A stretch of DNA of 25,855 bases from Pelargonium cotyledonis (Eukaryota > Streptophyta > Magnoliopsida > Geraniales > Geraniaceae): the NCBI GenBank assembly GCA_036897625.1, contig JAYMTA010000632.1, positions 1-25,855 on the forward strand, given 5' to 3'. The notes beneath the pieces were generated by a model that was given only the letters and a program-made list of their open reading frames with translations, did no database searches and had not been told where the DNA came from. Both the position numbers and the translations under genes were made by a program. Each line of letters starts with the position of its first letter. Positions within the stretch are counted from its first letter, which is position 1. Positions 8,672-25,300 of this stretch are shown piece after piece.

Positions 8672-11600
8672 ATGGAAGAGACAGCAAAAGGCTTAGAAAT
8701 TGGAGGGTATCCAGTTGAAGGAGTGTCTATAGCTGGGCACGAGACTTGCATAATCTTCCCAACTCTCAATGCAGCATTCGACATCGGCGGATACCACCGC
8801 GCCGCTATTGCTCAGGACTTCCTCTTTATCTCCCACGGCCACATGGATCATATTGTCAGTTCCTTTCACTCTCTCTGTTTACTGGTGGTCTGAATTATTC
8901 TATTTCCATGGAAATATTGATTGTTAATCATTGAATGCACTCAATGCAGTATTTTTTTTTTGTGGATTTGGTAATTGAAGTTACTAGTTGAGTGCGTGAA
9001 GCTTGTTGATTCTGAGATTGAATGTACAGTATTGGATATGGACGACACTTTATGTTTCTTTCATGGCCTTTTATCATAATTCATAACTAAGCTTAGAGAA
9101 CTGGTTCATTTTGATTCTAAATGGCTTATAGTTCTGATGCATATGGTGTTACTCAATTGTATGGTTTGCAGAATGTACCAAAGATTTCGGACTTTAAAAT
9201 GTTTGTGGTGTAATGTAGGTTAATGGCCGGAAAATACATATCTATGTTGTCTTATGTTTTTTTCTTTTTAAATTTAAAATTTACCCTTCATTTCCTGTAA
9301 TCTGTCTGTGTGTGTTTTCATATTGAAACCTTATAGCCTCCAAATCCAAATCCAACTATGTCATTGTTAGGTTATGGTACAATTACGTTTTGTCTTTTAT
9401 TAAATTCATCTCTATATATGGCGATCCATGCAAATTCTTTAAGTTGGAGTCCATATAAAGTTTTATTCTTGCGGTAGTTGCTGAACTAATATGTATGATA
9501 TTGTTAAATGCTTGTTATCAATAATGTAATTTACTCTTATTGTTACCCTTAAATGTTTTAAATGAGAACTTACACTCTTAACACTTTGAAATTACTGATA
9601 TTTCAAGAAGAATCTCAGAAGGTTTATAATTGACTTCTACCCTACATGCACATATGACATGACTCCTATCATTTTCCAGGGAGGACTGTTCATGTATGTT
9701 GCAACTCGTGAATTACTTAGTATGAAGCCCCCTACAATTGTAGTACCAACATCCATGAAAATGGGTGTGGAAAAACTCTTTCAGGATTATAGGAAAGTGG
9801 CCCATTCAGAGCTGAAGCACAATTTAGTAGGCTTGAATGTTGGTAATATTCAAATTCATTTGCTTAAGTCAAAAGTGTACCCGTGTGGCCTCAAGTTCTA
9901 CTGTTTTGTATCTTCATCTTCCACTTATTGAGCTTTTGCATGCAGGAGAAGAGTTTTACCTGAGGAAGGACCTCAAAGTAAAAGCTTTTAAGACTTATCA
10001 TGTAGAACCTTGCCAGGTAATCTGCAAAAATTGCATATATTTCACAATTTCTATTTATTTTTGGGCTGCCTGTGATAAATATCGATTTCAAGATATATTT
10101 AAGTACTTATTGTTTTGTATGTATGACAGGGTTATGTACTTTACTCTGTCAAGCCGAAACTTAGGCAGGAGTATGTTGGGCTTTCTGGGAATGAGATCAA
10201 GAAATTGAAGCTATCAGGTGTAGAGGTATGTCACAACAGTTTGAGAGCATTATCTTTCTTTCTCTTGATTGCTGTTTCCTGGGAACTTGTTTAAGGCTTT
10301 TGTTTTAGGGCATCACTGAAACATTACTTATTCCCAAAGTGACAAACTCATTTGGTTAAGAATTAAGATAGGGAAGAAAAGATTGCGAGCTACTAAATTT
10401 TATGAATAAGATTTGGTTCCATGTAACACATGATTTTAATTCTCTGCCATAATAGCCACAGCCCACAAGACCTTGGTTGTTTTATCTTCACATTTGTATG
10501 GCCTAAACATGACACTATGCTCTGGTATTTCAGCCTTTCTTTATTTGCATAATTTTGTCTTCTTTCCTACTCACTATTGTCCTTCTAAATCGATGCTTCT
10601 ACACAATGAGGTTGGTTCTTTATATTGACAGGTAACATACACCACAGCAGCACCTGAAGTTGCTTTTACAGGAGATACCATGTCTGAATTTATAGTTGAT
10701 GAAACCAACTACGACATTTTGAAGGCGAAAGTTCTTGTTATGGAGGTGCGCCACATTGGTTATTTCCTTAACATCTATTACTTTTCAACCCAAGCTCTTG
10801 GAGTGTGTTTGTTGCTTGTCTATTGCATTCTGGAAATGGATAATAAACAATACCATGAATATTTACATCTAACAAAGTACGTATTTTCTTCTACTTCTAT
10901 CTTGTACGATCTTTATTGTGTTTATGTATAGGCATTTGCCACCATAGTTATTATTTTGCTTTCTTGTATGTTCACAAATAATTTGCTTCTCAAACAAAGG
11001 TGAAATGGAAAAAAAAAAGAAGATAATAATTGGGTGAGGGAGATAGCACACCTTTTTTAAACAAGCTCTTCTTGCTAGCATTTCTTGCTTTCTCTTACAC
11101 CAGTGATGCATCCTTCTTGTCTTGTTGATTATGTGAACATGGGAAACCATATGGTTGGTTTAAGCAAAATAATATTTCTCTTGTTAAATGGATATGCTAT
11201 GTATGAATTACATTTTATAGTTGACTTAAAACTATTATGGAAACATGGAAATATAAGCTTTCCATGAGTTGGGAACTTGTGAATTGAATATTCTGTACTC
11301 AAAACACTGGAAGGCTTTATTGAACTGTGTCAATTTTGAATATACTCTCTTTGTCCCAAAATGAGTGTCCACTCTTTCTATAAAATATTGTCGCAAAATA
11401 GTTTCTATTTTTCTTTTTGGCAAGTTTATTATGCTTGAATTACCAACAATATCCATGAGATAAGTTAGTTAGAACCCCTTGAGTTTGTTACAACAAGACT
11501 ACATGGGGGTGAGGGAAAAAGTCTAATCCTGAGTTACTTATCATGCTTACGAAACAGAGAAGTCGATACTCATTTTGGTATGGAGTGAGTAATAAAGTAA

Positions 11601-12515
11601 TAGAAACAAAATGAAAAATATGGGCAGCAGTGGTTAGTCCCTTAGAGTAAATGTCTCATTCTTAAAATTGTATTAGCCATATGTTATCATTTTGGATCTT
11701 GTGTATGTACGCGTGTGAGGGAACCTCTTATAGAGCTCAAGTTCATTACTGCAGCTTAAAATCGTTCTTCTCTGTTATAAGATTCAAAGAATAAGGCACT
11801 TTGTGGATATAGTTAAGTTTTCTTGACTGGTTAATGCAATATCTTGTTTCCTGTCCTTTAATTCAGAGCACCTATGTTGATAAGGCCGCCACAAAGGATC
11901 ACGCCAGAGAACATGGACACACGCATCTGTCAGAGGTTAGGTGTCCACTGGCTTTAAATGGCCCTAATGTTTTGCATGTCATCTATGATCCGAATATCTA
12001 CCTAAGTTCCTTACTGTTTGTGTTATGTTAAAATGTATGAGTTTCTTTCAGATAGAGAGTCTTGGGGATAAGTTTCAGAACAAAGCAATTCTTCTGATCC
12101 ACTTTTCAGCTCGCTACAGAGCACGGGTTTGTTTCCGATAGTTTACTGGAATGTATATTTTTGTATGTCTTTCCTTAGTTTTTTTCTTTCTAGTGCATCA
12201 TCAGTCTATCTGGTGAAGATTTGATAATCTGCCCGCCCTCTGAAGAAAGTTCAATAAATCAATAATTGTGTGAAATGCTCGAATCTTTATTAGGCTGGGT
12301 CTCAATCAATTTCAAAACGTGATGTTTCTGTTACATTGCTGATGCGTGGCAATCCAACCTTGTCTTGGAATAATGTTCTCTTAACTGCATTCCTCGTCAC
12401 ATTTAAATGATTGATTTGTACTTTTGTCTCCAATCAGGAAATTCAAGAAGCTGTATCGTCGTTGTGTCCACCTTTGGCAGGCCGAGTTTTTGCGCTTACA
12501 GAAGGTTTTAAATAA
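8672..12515 (+). CDS. TRZ1: tRNase Z, short form (tRNA 3'-end endonuclease), 282 residues, 8 exons
   Basis: Exons are 8672-8854, 9680-9842, 9946-10016, 10130-10225, 10632-10745, 11867-11935, 12052-12126 and 12438-12515; all GT..AG, frame kept, 282 residues against about 280 for Arabidopsis TRZ1. The enzyme cuts the 3' trailer from pre-tRNAs so that CCA can be added. It is a metallo-beta-lactamase fold protein with two zinc ions. Ligands visible are H55, H57, D59 and H60 (HGHMDH), H134 (YHVEPCQGY), D186 (FTGDT), H227 (HGHTH) and H249 (HFSARY). The SELKHNLVGL and GLSGNEIK segments between are also conserved; the latter lies in or near the tRNA-binding arm region. No transit peptide precedes MEET..., so a cytosolic or nuclear location fits better than an organellar one, unlike TRZ2-TRZ4. 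AATAAA at 12511-12516 overlaps the stop codon. Intron 5 holds a MITE. The symbol is by closest similarity; orthology was not tested. Confidence 0.95.
8855..9679 (+). other. first coding intron of the tRNase Z gene (825 bp)
   Basis: The donor GTCAGT follows HMDHI, and the acceptor TTTTCCAG precedes GGLFMYV, so the junction falls directly after the HGHMDH metal motif. The intron is T-rich and I see no repeat or exon in it. Confidence 0.85.
11343..11591. mobile_element. Stowaway-like MITE in tRNase Z intron 5
   Basis: The 249-bp element begins TACTCTCTTTGTCCCAAAAT and ends with the inverted form (TTTTGGTATGGAGTGAGTA). The outer 30 bases match at 23 of 30 positions when one end is reversed. TA at both ends and the CTCCCTCCGTCCC-like start are typical of Stowaway (Tc1/mariner-type) MITEs. 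It is non-coding and lies about 275 bases before the exon 6 acceptor. Confidence 0.75.
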
Positions 12516-17179
<4,664 letters not shown>

Positions 17180-19709
17180 ATTCATTTCTCTTTTCTATTT
17201 GGAGGAAGCTTTAGCAATACAAATATACAATCCATGAATAATCAATTGGTATATGTTTACAAAACAATCTTATTTATTTGTCCATATTATTGTATATAGT
17301 TCTTTTCAATCCAATCAAGTACATTTAAGCTACCTTTTGACATTTGAAAATATTATTTTCTTGGAATGTTTATATTCTTCGAAGAAAAGGTGCGATGCAT
17401 CTATTTTGATTCAGGTCAAAGCAAACACACTAAAATTGTCTTATTATCTACGTGTAAGAATGATTTGGTTTCCAACACTAGGTAAAAATCTTCAATAAGG
17501 AATGTTTCGAATAACGAACAAGAACACCAATTAGTCTTCAAATTGTTCTGAAGATGGAGCCAATTTGATTCCCTTGAGAAGATAAGTTAATTCCACAAAG
17601 TGTTTCTCTAAATGATTTCCACACCTTTTGAGATCTAAAACTCCAATTCTCTCTACCTAGAGCCTGAGATGGAAGAACACACGTGTTAAGTGAAAACTAA
17701 TGTCGGTGTTCTGAAATTCACCTCGGGCATGAGAGTAAGAATCTTCCCAAAAAGTACAGAGCACAACAAATATAATGTAGAGAATGAAAATAACAAGATC
17801 ATACCATTTCTCCCTTTAAAAAAGAGATATTTATACTCACAGACCAAACCGATGATGTGGCAACGCGTGTCGCCCTATCATTTCTCAATTTAACTTGTGA
17901 ATTTTCATGTACAGTCAAGTTGATCTAACCATTTGGCAGATTTAAAAATAACGTGAAATCCACAATCTGATGTGAAAAGTGAATGCTATAATTGACTTAA
18001 ATTTGAGAAAATTAGATAAAGAGTTGAAAAAATGTAGGACCATATCCATATGTACATATATATTACAGATTGATGAATTCAGACTCAGGAGGAGAAGAAT
18101 CACGGTTGGTAATGGTGGTGATAGGGTAGTCTTGTGTCGGAAACAATTACTCAACACAACTATATTATGGGCCAATTTTCAACTCCATAATCTCCATGTC
18201 CAATAATCAAATCTCAACATAATTCACATTCAAATGTCAAAATATGTATAAAATACAATAGTGGTTTCAGAACAGAGACTTGTGAAACAGTAGTTTCTAG
18301 TTCACATTTCCTTTTGTTCTGGTGAGACATGTGAAAAGAAAACAGAGCCAAACAACCCTTTTTCTGTGTCATCAAGTCAATTCCAAATCTTGGATACAAC
18401 AAGAAGATAGAAGCTACAGCACCACCACCACTACCAAAGCACTGCTCACAGTAAATATTGCTCAGAGATTCCACCACCAGCAACTGCATTAAATTTCCTT
18501 TTTTTTTTCTCTCTTTGCCACTTCCTGTTCCTGACTTTCTCTGGTCTCTCTGTTTTTATGTTTTTAATCCTATATAAAATTCACAGTACCATCACATAAC
18601 CATGATGTTGATGATGATGCATGTCTTAGAAATTAGCCAAATGGGTCTTCACCTTTTGAGGCATGTGATGAGACAAAGAAAAATTGGTGGGATTTCAACT
18701 TCATTGTCTCCTGAATTGACAAACCAGTCACTTGGGTAGCCAGCTAGTCCACAAAGCTACCTTTTTTTATGGTATTGTTGTTTATGTGTGATCTGTGAAT
18801 CCCACAACAAAAGTAAAGCTAATTAATATGGCAAACTTGGTTTCTGGCTTGAACCCAATTTCAGTTTCACCTTTAAAGGTGGAGAATTGGAGGAAACCAT
18901 CATGCATCATCATCCATAACAGCAAAACAAGAGTGAAATGGAAGTAGGGGTATTTTGGTAATTTCACAGACAAAAATGTGGAGTTTTCAAAGGATGGGAT
19001 GGAACACCATTGAAGCACCATTTACAGCACAAACCTAAATCAGGTACAACCAACAACAACTGCAACAGCAACAGCAACATGCACATCAACAAGAAAAAGA
19101 ATCATCATCATCATCATCATCATCATCCATCCCATTCCCATTAATCTCTATCTTTTTCATAATCTACCTTGTTTCTCTCTCTAGAAAGTAGAAGCTATCT
19201 CCTTGTTTCTCTCTCCACTCAGATACCATCCAAAGAGAGAAGAAACATGGAAACTCCACAAAATAAGAGTCCACACACCACAACAACTCTCTTTCATCAA
19301 TGGACCAGCTCAGCTCAGCTACACCCAATTTTTATCTATGGAGAAGAAAAACGAAAACAAAAAAGAAAGAGAAACAAAGCAAAGAATCAAACCCACCTGT
19401 GTGACCTGACCTCTTCAACTTCATTCACACCATACATACATTACATACATGGTCATCACCAATTAAATAACAAAGCTATGTTCCCAGAAATGCCCTTCTG
19501 CAACCCCCCAAAAGATCATTTCTTCACCACTGTCTCGTCTCTCAAAACTACACATTATTTCACCGATTTATGTGGGCTTTTTTGGGTTTCTTTGTCTCGG
19601 TCAGACCTGCCGCACAGACAAAACCGGAAATTAACAAACTCCTCTCCTCTTCCTTTCTTCTCTTTCTCTCCTTCTCTATCCTCTTCTTCTTGGCTTCTCC
19701 TCTGACCCC
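17180..19709. other. 2.5-kb spacer: SCPL 3'UTR and promoter/leader of the repeat-protein gene
   Basis: No convincing gene is present on either strand. TATATAAAA at 18571-18579 is the best TATA-like site before the next gene but lies about 1.1 kb from its ATG, so it would need a long or spliced leader. A CT-rich run at about 19640-19695 just before the ATG is typical of plant 5'UTRs. CAA/CAG-type simple repeats occur at about 19047-19090. Confidence 0.5.
19101..19127. repeat. (ATC)9 microsatellite
   Basis: Nine perfect ATC units, about 580 bases before the next start codon, probably in the leader or promoter. It is likely variable in length between individuals. Confidence 0.9.
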
Positions 19710-21389
19710 ATGAAGAATATGAAGGGCGTTGCTTCCATGGCGGCTTCTCCATTTGCTATTTACGACGACCCAACAACCAGGTTCAAGCACCATAGCCTTA
19801 TGCAGGATTACCATGAATTGAAAAAGGTTAAAGTTCATCTTTTTATTTGAATCTCTTAGGTGGATTTTGTTTTTGATTTCTGGGTTTTCATGATTTTGTG
19901 ATTTTAATTCTGGGTTTTCATGTTTTTGTAATTTAGCTTCTCTTTTTTCTGGTAGATCTGGGGGGTTTGGCTGGAGTTTCTTCTGTGGGTTATGTTTATA
20001 GAGTTGTATTGTTTTCCTTCTCCTTTTATTATTTGTGTTTCTATATGCTTGTGTGGTTGCTTGGAATTCTAAGACAAAAGTAAAATTTAGTTCTGTGGTT
20101 TATGTTGTTACTAAGTGTTAAAGATTAAAAATCCCTTGGTTCAACCATGACAAGAATATGAGCTTCTTTGTAGATTTATGATGATTGATTATACATTCCA
20201 TTTGGTTGCTGAGAAAAAGTTGAGTAAAAGTTATTAAAGTAAACCTCCAAACACTTAAAACTAAGTCTAGTAGTAATTGTGTGTTAGCCTTAGGTGAGTG
20301 TTGATCTTTGTTTCCTTGGATCATATTGTTATTAACTGTGTATTCATATCTTGCTTTGTAGATCCATGTTGGAAATATTAGATGAATTCTTCTTTGTGTT
20401 GTATGTTAATAAGATTTTTCTTTTACTTGATTTACATACATGTAATTTTTCTCTGCTTTTGCAAAATTGTTTACAAGGCATAAATAATTCTCTTGAGTTA
20501 GTCTTAGATGGATTTGTCATTTATCTTATTAAACATCATACAGGAAACAGATGTTGTCAAAGAGACATTGGAAAGGGCGAAACAGAAGAAACTAACATTA
20601 CTGGCCGAAGTTAGGTATGATGAATCTTCACTAACTTCACTAGTATGGATGCATCTATCTCTTTTGTTATTGACTCGGGTTTTGCATTCCATTCCTTGAA
20701 CTGTAGGTTTTTACGGCGACGACATAAATACTTAGCTAAGAAGCAGTCTCTAAACCCACAACCAAAGCGGGATCTCATGCAGACACAGAAACCTGAAGTT
20801 CAAAGTAGAAACAACGTGAAGCGAAGGAATTACAGTGCTAAAGAAGCAACTTTACAGCATCCAGTCCCGGGAATGGACTTAAACCAAAAGGGAAGGAGTT
20901 ACAATGTAAAAGAAGCCAGTTTGTGCCATCCTGGTTCAGGTTTTGACGTAAAGCAGGGGAAAATTAACTGTGGGAAGGATGCTTCTTTGCGAAATTCTGC
21001 ATCGGCTATTGACCTAAATGTGAAGGATATGACCTATAGTGCTAAAGAAGCTGGCATGCGAAACACAACTCTTGTTTTTGACCTAAACCAGATTTCGGTA
21101 AATAACTGGACCTATTATGAATTTAAGAGTCACAAATCCATGTACTAGTCCTTACTATTATTCAGCTAATGGTTTCCTGTATTTTGATATATTGCAGAGG
21201 GAGGAAGAGGAAGAGTTAAATGGCGGGCCATCACGATTGGATGAGCCAAGGAAAAGTTCAATTAGAATAGTCAATGAAGAGCAGCAAAATGATATGAATT
21301 TGTCAGTTTGTAGGAATGTTGGTAGTGGGACGCCCCGGGCGGGGAAGAGGAAGATTACATGGCAAGACCAGGTAGCCCTAAGAGTTTGA
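19710..21389 (+). CDS. plant protein of unknown function with coiled coil and four 23-residue repeats, 256 residues, 4 exons
   Basis: Exons are 19710-19826, 20544-20614, 20707-21097 and 21198-21389; all GT..AG, frame kept, 256 residues. I recall similar unnamed plant proteins, with a start like YDDPTTRFKHHSLMQDYHEL, but know no assigned function. Residues about 33-72 are a charged helix rich in K, E and L (ELKKETDVVKETLERAKQKK) and probably form a coiled coil, ending in a basic stretch FLRRRHKY. Residues about 104-193 form four repeats spaced 22-23 residues, each with K(E/D)A.(L/M) then a D(L/V)(N/K) triplet (D120, D143, D165, D188). Three of the four have DLN. The tail carries an acidic run (REEEEEL) and a conserved-looking basic end, GKRKITWQDQVALRV. 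The lack of signal peptide or membrane segment and the basic clusters suggest a nuclear protein; this is inference. It is convergent with the zinc-finger gene to the right. Confidence 0.85.
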
Positions 21390-22392
21390 GTTCTTCTCAC
21401 TGCAACTGAAAGTTCTATATCTTAGTATGGCTAAAGAGTACGTCTTTACTCGCATCTGCATCTCTCCCCTTACCTTTGTATAGAACAAATAGTTCTAAAT
21501 ACTTGATATAGTTGAACTGTTCAGAAACGATAATCAGAAAATCAAATATGCGCCTAATATACATCTTGTAGATATGTATTAAATATTTGGTGCCCTCTGG
21601 ACAGCCTAAATGACAATATGGAGCTTGAACTGTGTTGTAAGATTCCACTTTCATGTTTGTTAGGGCCTTCTAATCTTCATGGAGCATATAATTGTAACTA
21701 TTCCTTGCCTTTTTGGAACTGGATGTCTCTAAATATAACTACACAAAGAGGACATCTCTTGAGTTGTAGGGAATGATCACAAGCACATTTGCATGATTTA
21801 TGTGGACTTTTTGGTTTGGTAATGAAGTGGGATTTGTAAGTTTCTATGCATAAATTTTGTGCCTTATCATTGGTGTCAATAGGTTTTGTGCCTTTGCTTG
21901 GAAGCTAAAGCAAGCAGCTTGATTTGTGATCCATCTACTATGGATGAAATAAGTATGAGATGTTGAATTCAGTCAAATAAGGATTTTCAAGCTTACCATC
22001 ATAACTAGGACAATTCATAAGGGTCAAAGATGATGGCCAAAATAAACAAATAACTCTACCAATACAGAAAAAGAATGAAGCAACCTACAAATCATTGACA
22101 AAATAAAAGGCCTATACAAAAGATGCACCTACCTAAAGACAACAGACGATAATAGGAAGTAGACTTAAATTTCAACTCCTGAAAATCCATGCGCATTCCA
22201 GGAAAATATGATCGGATCACATTTTGATCATTAACCAATCCTAATTTTCAAAATTATTAGATGATCAATTGTTAGTGCATATTCATCAAACTGGAAATTT
22301 GAATCTTAGGTCTAAAGACTAAAAGTCTCCGCATGACACAATAACAAACTACAAGGATTTAGGGCATCATAAAACCTCATATCCACCCCATA
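21390..22392. other. tail-to-tail spacer between convergent genes
   Basis: The two stop codons are about 1 kb apart. Both 3'UTRs must end in this AT-rich stretch. I see no gene, inverted repeat or clear mobile element. Confidence 0.5.
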
Positions 22393-25300
22393 TCATGCAA
22401 CAGGCAGATCCGGTGAATTTGCATCTGCTGTGACAAGCTCTGCCGGTCTCTTACCTCCTTCTGCGGTGTCTGTATCTTTTCTGTCCGTGGTGTCTGGTGC
22501 AGTTCCGCTATCTGGAACAGCTTCATTTAGACCAAGTTCCTTAAGTAGGGTCATATGTTTCTTCCCTTTCTTGTGAGTCTCAAACACTACTCCATGGTAA
22601 ACACCAACTTTACATATTTCACACCAATACTTAAAATTCCTTTTCTTTCTTGTATCTGTTGCCTCCCCGTCATGCTTAGTTGCTGAATCTTTCTTCAAAT
22701 GTTTTGGATTCTGTTTTTTCTGTAATGCCATCTCCTTGTTTTTCTTCTCTTTTGGATCTACAATTTCCCGTACTGAACATTTGACTTTTTTTTTAGCAAC
22801 AAATGTCTCCTTATCTAAATTATCTCCATGTTCTTGGCCTGCCCTTCCAGCAGCCCCTGCAGATTTAAGTTTCCTGGTTTTTTTGGGCAGCTGCCCACCA
22901 TTGGAATTCTTGGCCGCTTTTTGAGCTCGGAGTCCAGCTTCTTTGGCCTTGTGCTTCTTCCCCTTTAGGTGTTCATTCAAACCTTGCTTACTAGTAGCAC
23001 TAACCTGACACAGTGCACAACTCCACTCCTCCTTGGGTTTCTTCTTTGAATCTGTCGAGAGCTCACTGGCACCCAATGCTAGTGGCGTTGCAGCTTTCCG
23101 TTTTGTTCCAGAAAGGTTTGGCTCGGGTTTAGCCTGCAACAAAATACTTTTATAGTATATTACCAAACTCATGAACATTATTCACCTGAAATATGTTACG
23201 ACCATAACTGCACTCTCAGTGTGAAGCCTACCTCTGCTTGTACAAGTTCGTAGTGGAATAATGTTTGATAAGTAATTTTAGTACTCATTATATTTTGACC
23301 ATACCTAAGACATCTGACTGTAACCTAAAAAGTACCCAAAAGTATAGTTTTTGCGTAAGTACTCAAAACTACAATTATAAATTAAGTACTCAGCCTCAAT
23401 AGGAGTACTTGTACTACATAGTGTGCCATGTATAAGAGGGTTGGAACATTCCACTTGTCAGTCAGTTTTCTAGAGTGAGTTCTACCCAACCCGGCTCACA
23501 CTAGATAACCAACTTATTAGTGGAAGGTGCCTAACCACCTTACAAATGACAACACTACATCTTCCGTTGAAAATCCTTTCTCAAGACTAATGACTTGGCA
23601 TGTTTAAATGCAAGTATTATTGTGCTAAGTTAGTAACAAAAACAGTTTGGATTTCAATCTGACATGTTTGATGTTAAAAAAATATGAACTTAGTAACGAA
23701 ATATCGATATAATGCAAATTATATGTATTTATATATTTTTTTAATTAGCTTAAAAATATAGATACATATAATTTGGTATATATGAAAATATATATTTTTA
23801 TTAAAAAATTAACTTGTCTTCATCTATCATATCCTATGGCTTTTTAAAATGACAAATCGCACCCTGTATCATGTCACGCATCCATGTACACTATATTATT
23901 CAGTTTCTAGTCAATGCTATCAACATCTTTATTTCCAAAAGTTACCCATTTACTCAGTGCATATGGAATGTTTTAGGGAACACACAACTATTGCACATAG
24001 TAGGAGATTACAAGGGTTCACTGAAAAAGTTTTATCACCATATGCATTAGCTTTTACATGTAATTCAAAGTCTCTTGAGTAGTCTAGTTACAACTCTTAC
24101 GCTTTGAGATGAACACATAAACAAATGCTAATGCACTAGGTGCTAAAATCTCTACAGTAAGGCCCTTTGTAGTCCAATACAGATACCTTGTGTGAACATT
24201 AAAACAATGCCAGAAATGCACTGATTAAATTTTCAGGATGCCCCGGAGTGTAAAATGTTTTGCTACAACTAAAAGTTGTGGTAAATAAGTCTAAATATTC
24301 AAACAATAATCAACATCAAGTTAGCTGAATCAGGATTAAACATAGTAAGGAAGGAACTCCTTATTACACCTGAGAGGTAAGGGAAATCATCTACAAGTCA
24401 TGGATCATGAAGATAGAATACCCGAAGTACAATTGAAGGAAAAGTAAAACAAAAAAAAAAACAAACAAAAACAACCTGGTATATATATACTCTGTGCTCT
24501 CTCCAGTTGAAATGTAGCTAAAATTATCTAAGCACTTGTTCGCTGATAATAATAATAAATCTTAATATACTCATAGAAACCCGTAAAAAAACAAGTCATG
24601 AAAAGCCTCTCTGGTTCAAACACACTAACAGTATCACAGTGTTGATGTGATCATAACAAGTTACAGAATCTTTTTCTTATTCCTGATGTCTCAATTATCA
24701 TCAAACCAAAAAAAATACTGATTGTTAGGTCTGGTTTCTTAAACCAACTTTCAAGATGATAAGCCATCTTTTGCAATACTTAATACCAATATTATTAGCA
24801 AACAATATAAATATATTTGCACTAAAAAAATTCTGAATCCTGACCGAATCATGTCCAACATTTTTTTTTTTAAATTGCAAATTACATTTTTGAATGGCGT
24901 CACGTGTCGGTATTGGTGCCTTCTAGCTTATTGTTTTGCTCTACCTCTCAATCAACTATGATAAATCTTTTTGACGAATAAATACAAACTGAGGTTAATT
25001 TGTCTGGTAACAATTGACACCCTTCTAAATTTCTAAAATGGCGTTTTAGAAGCTACTTATATGCACAATAAAGTAATGCATGAATAATAAAGCTGCCATA
25101 AAATATACATAGAGGATAACAATTAATAATAGACAATGTCACACAAAGCAAATACAGGAAGCCGGGTGCATATAGACCATGCAGACCAATAAACAAGACC
25201 TGGTCAGATAATCAAAGCTTTATGCATTCCTTTGTACTGGAATAGAATACTATACCATCTCAAGTTATACTTTGAAATAACAATTGAGCATCTCAAAGAG

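Noticed and set aside
17500-17940. Possible solo LTR (TATA-like TATTTATACTC and repeat-like sequence)
   Set aside because: No TG...CA ends, direct repeats or primer-binding site could be found, so it is left as unassigned spacer.
18214-18489. 91-codon minus-strand frame in the spacer
   Set aside because: No domain, no splice partners and no family similarity that I can see; a chance frame in AT-rich DNA.
19169-19705. 178-codon plus-strand open frame just before the 256-residue repeat protein
   Set aside because: It consists of low-complexity Ser/Thr/His/Lys sequence from a CT-rich leader and has no family resemblance. It ends four bases before the real ATG at 19710. At most it is a chance uORF.
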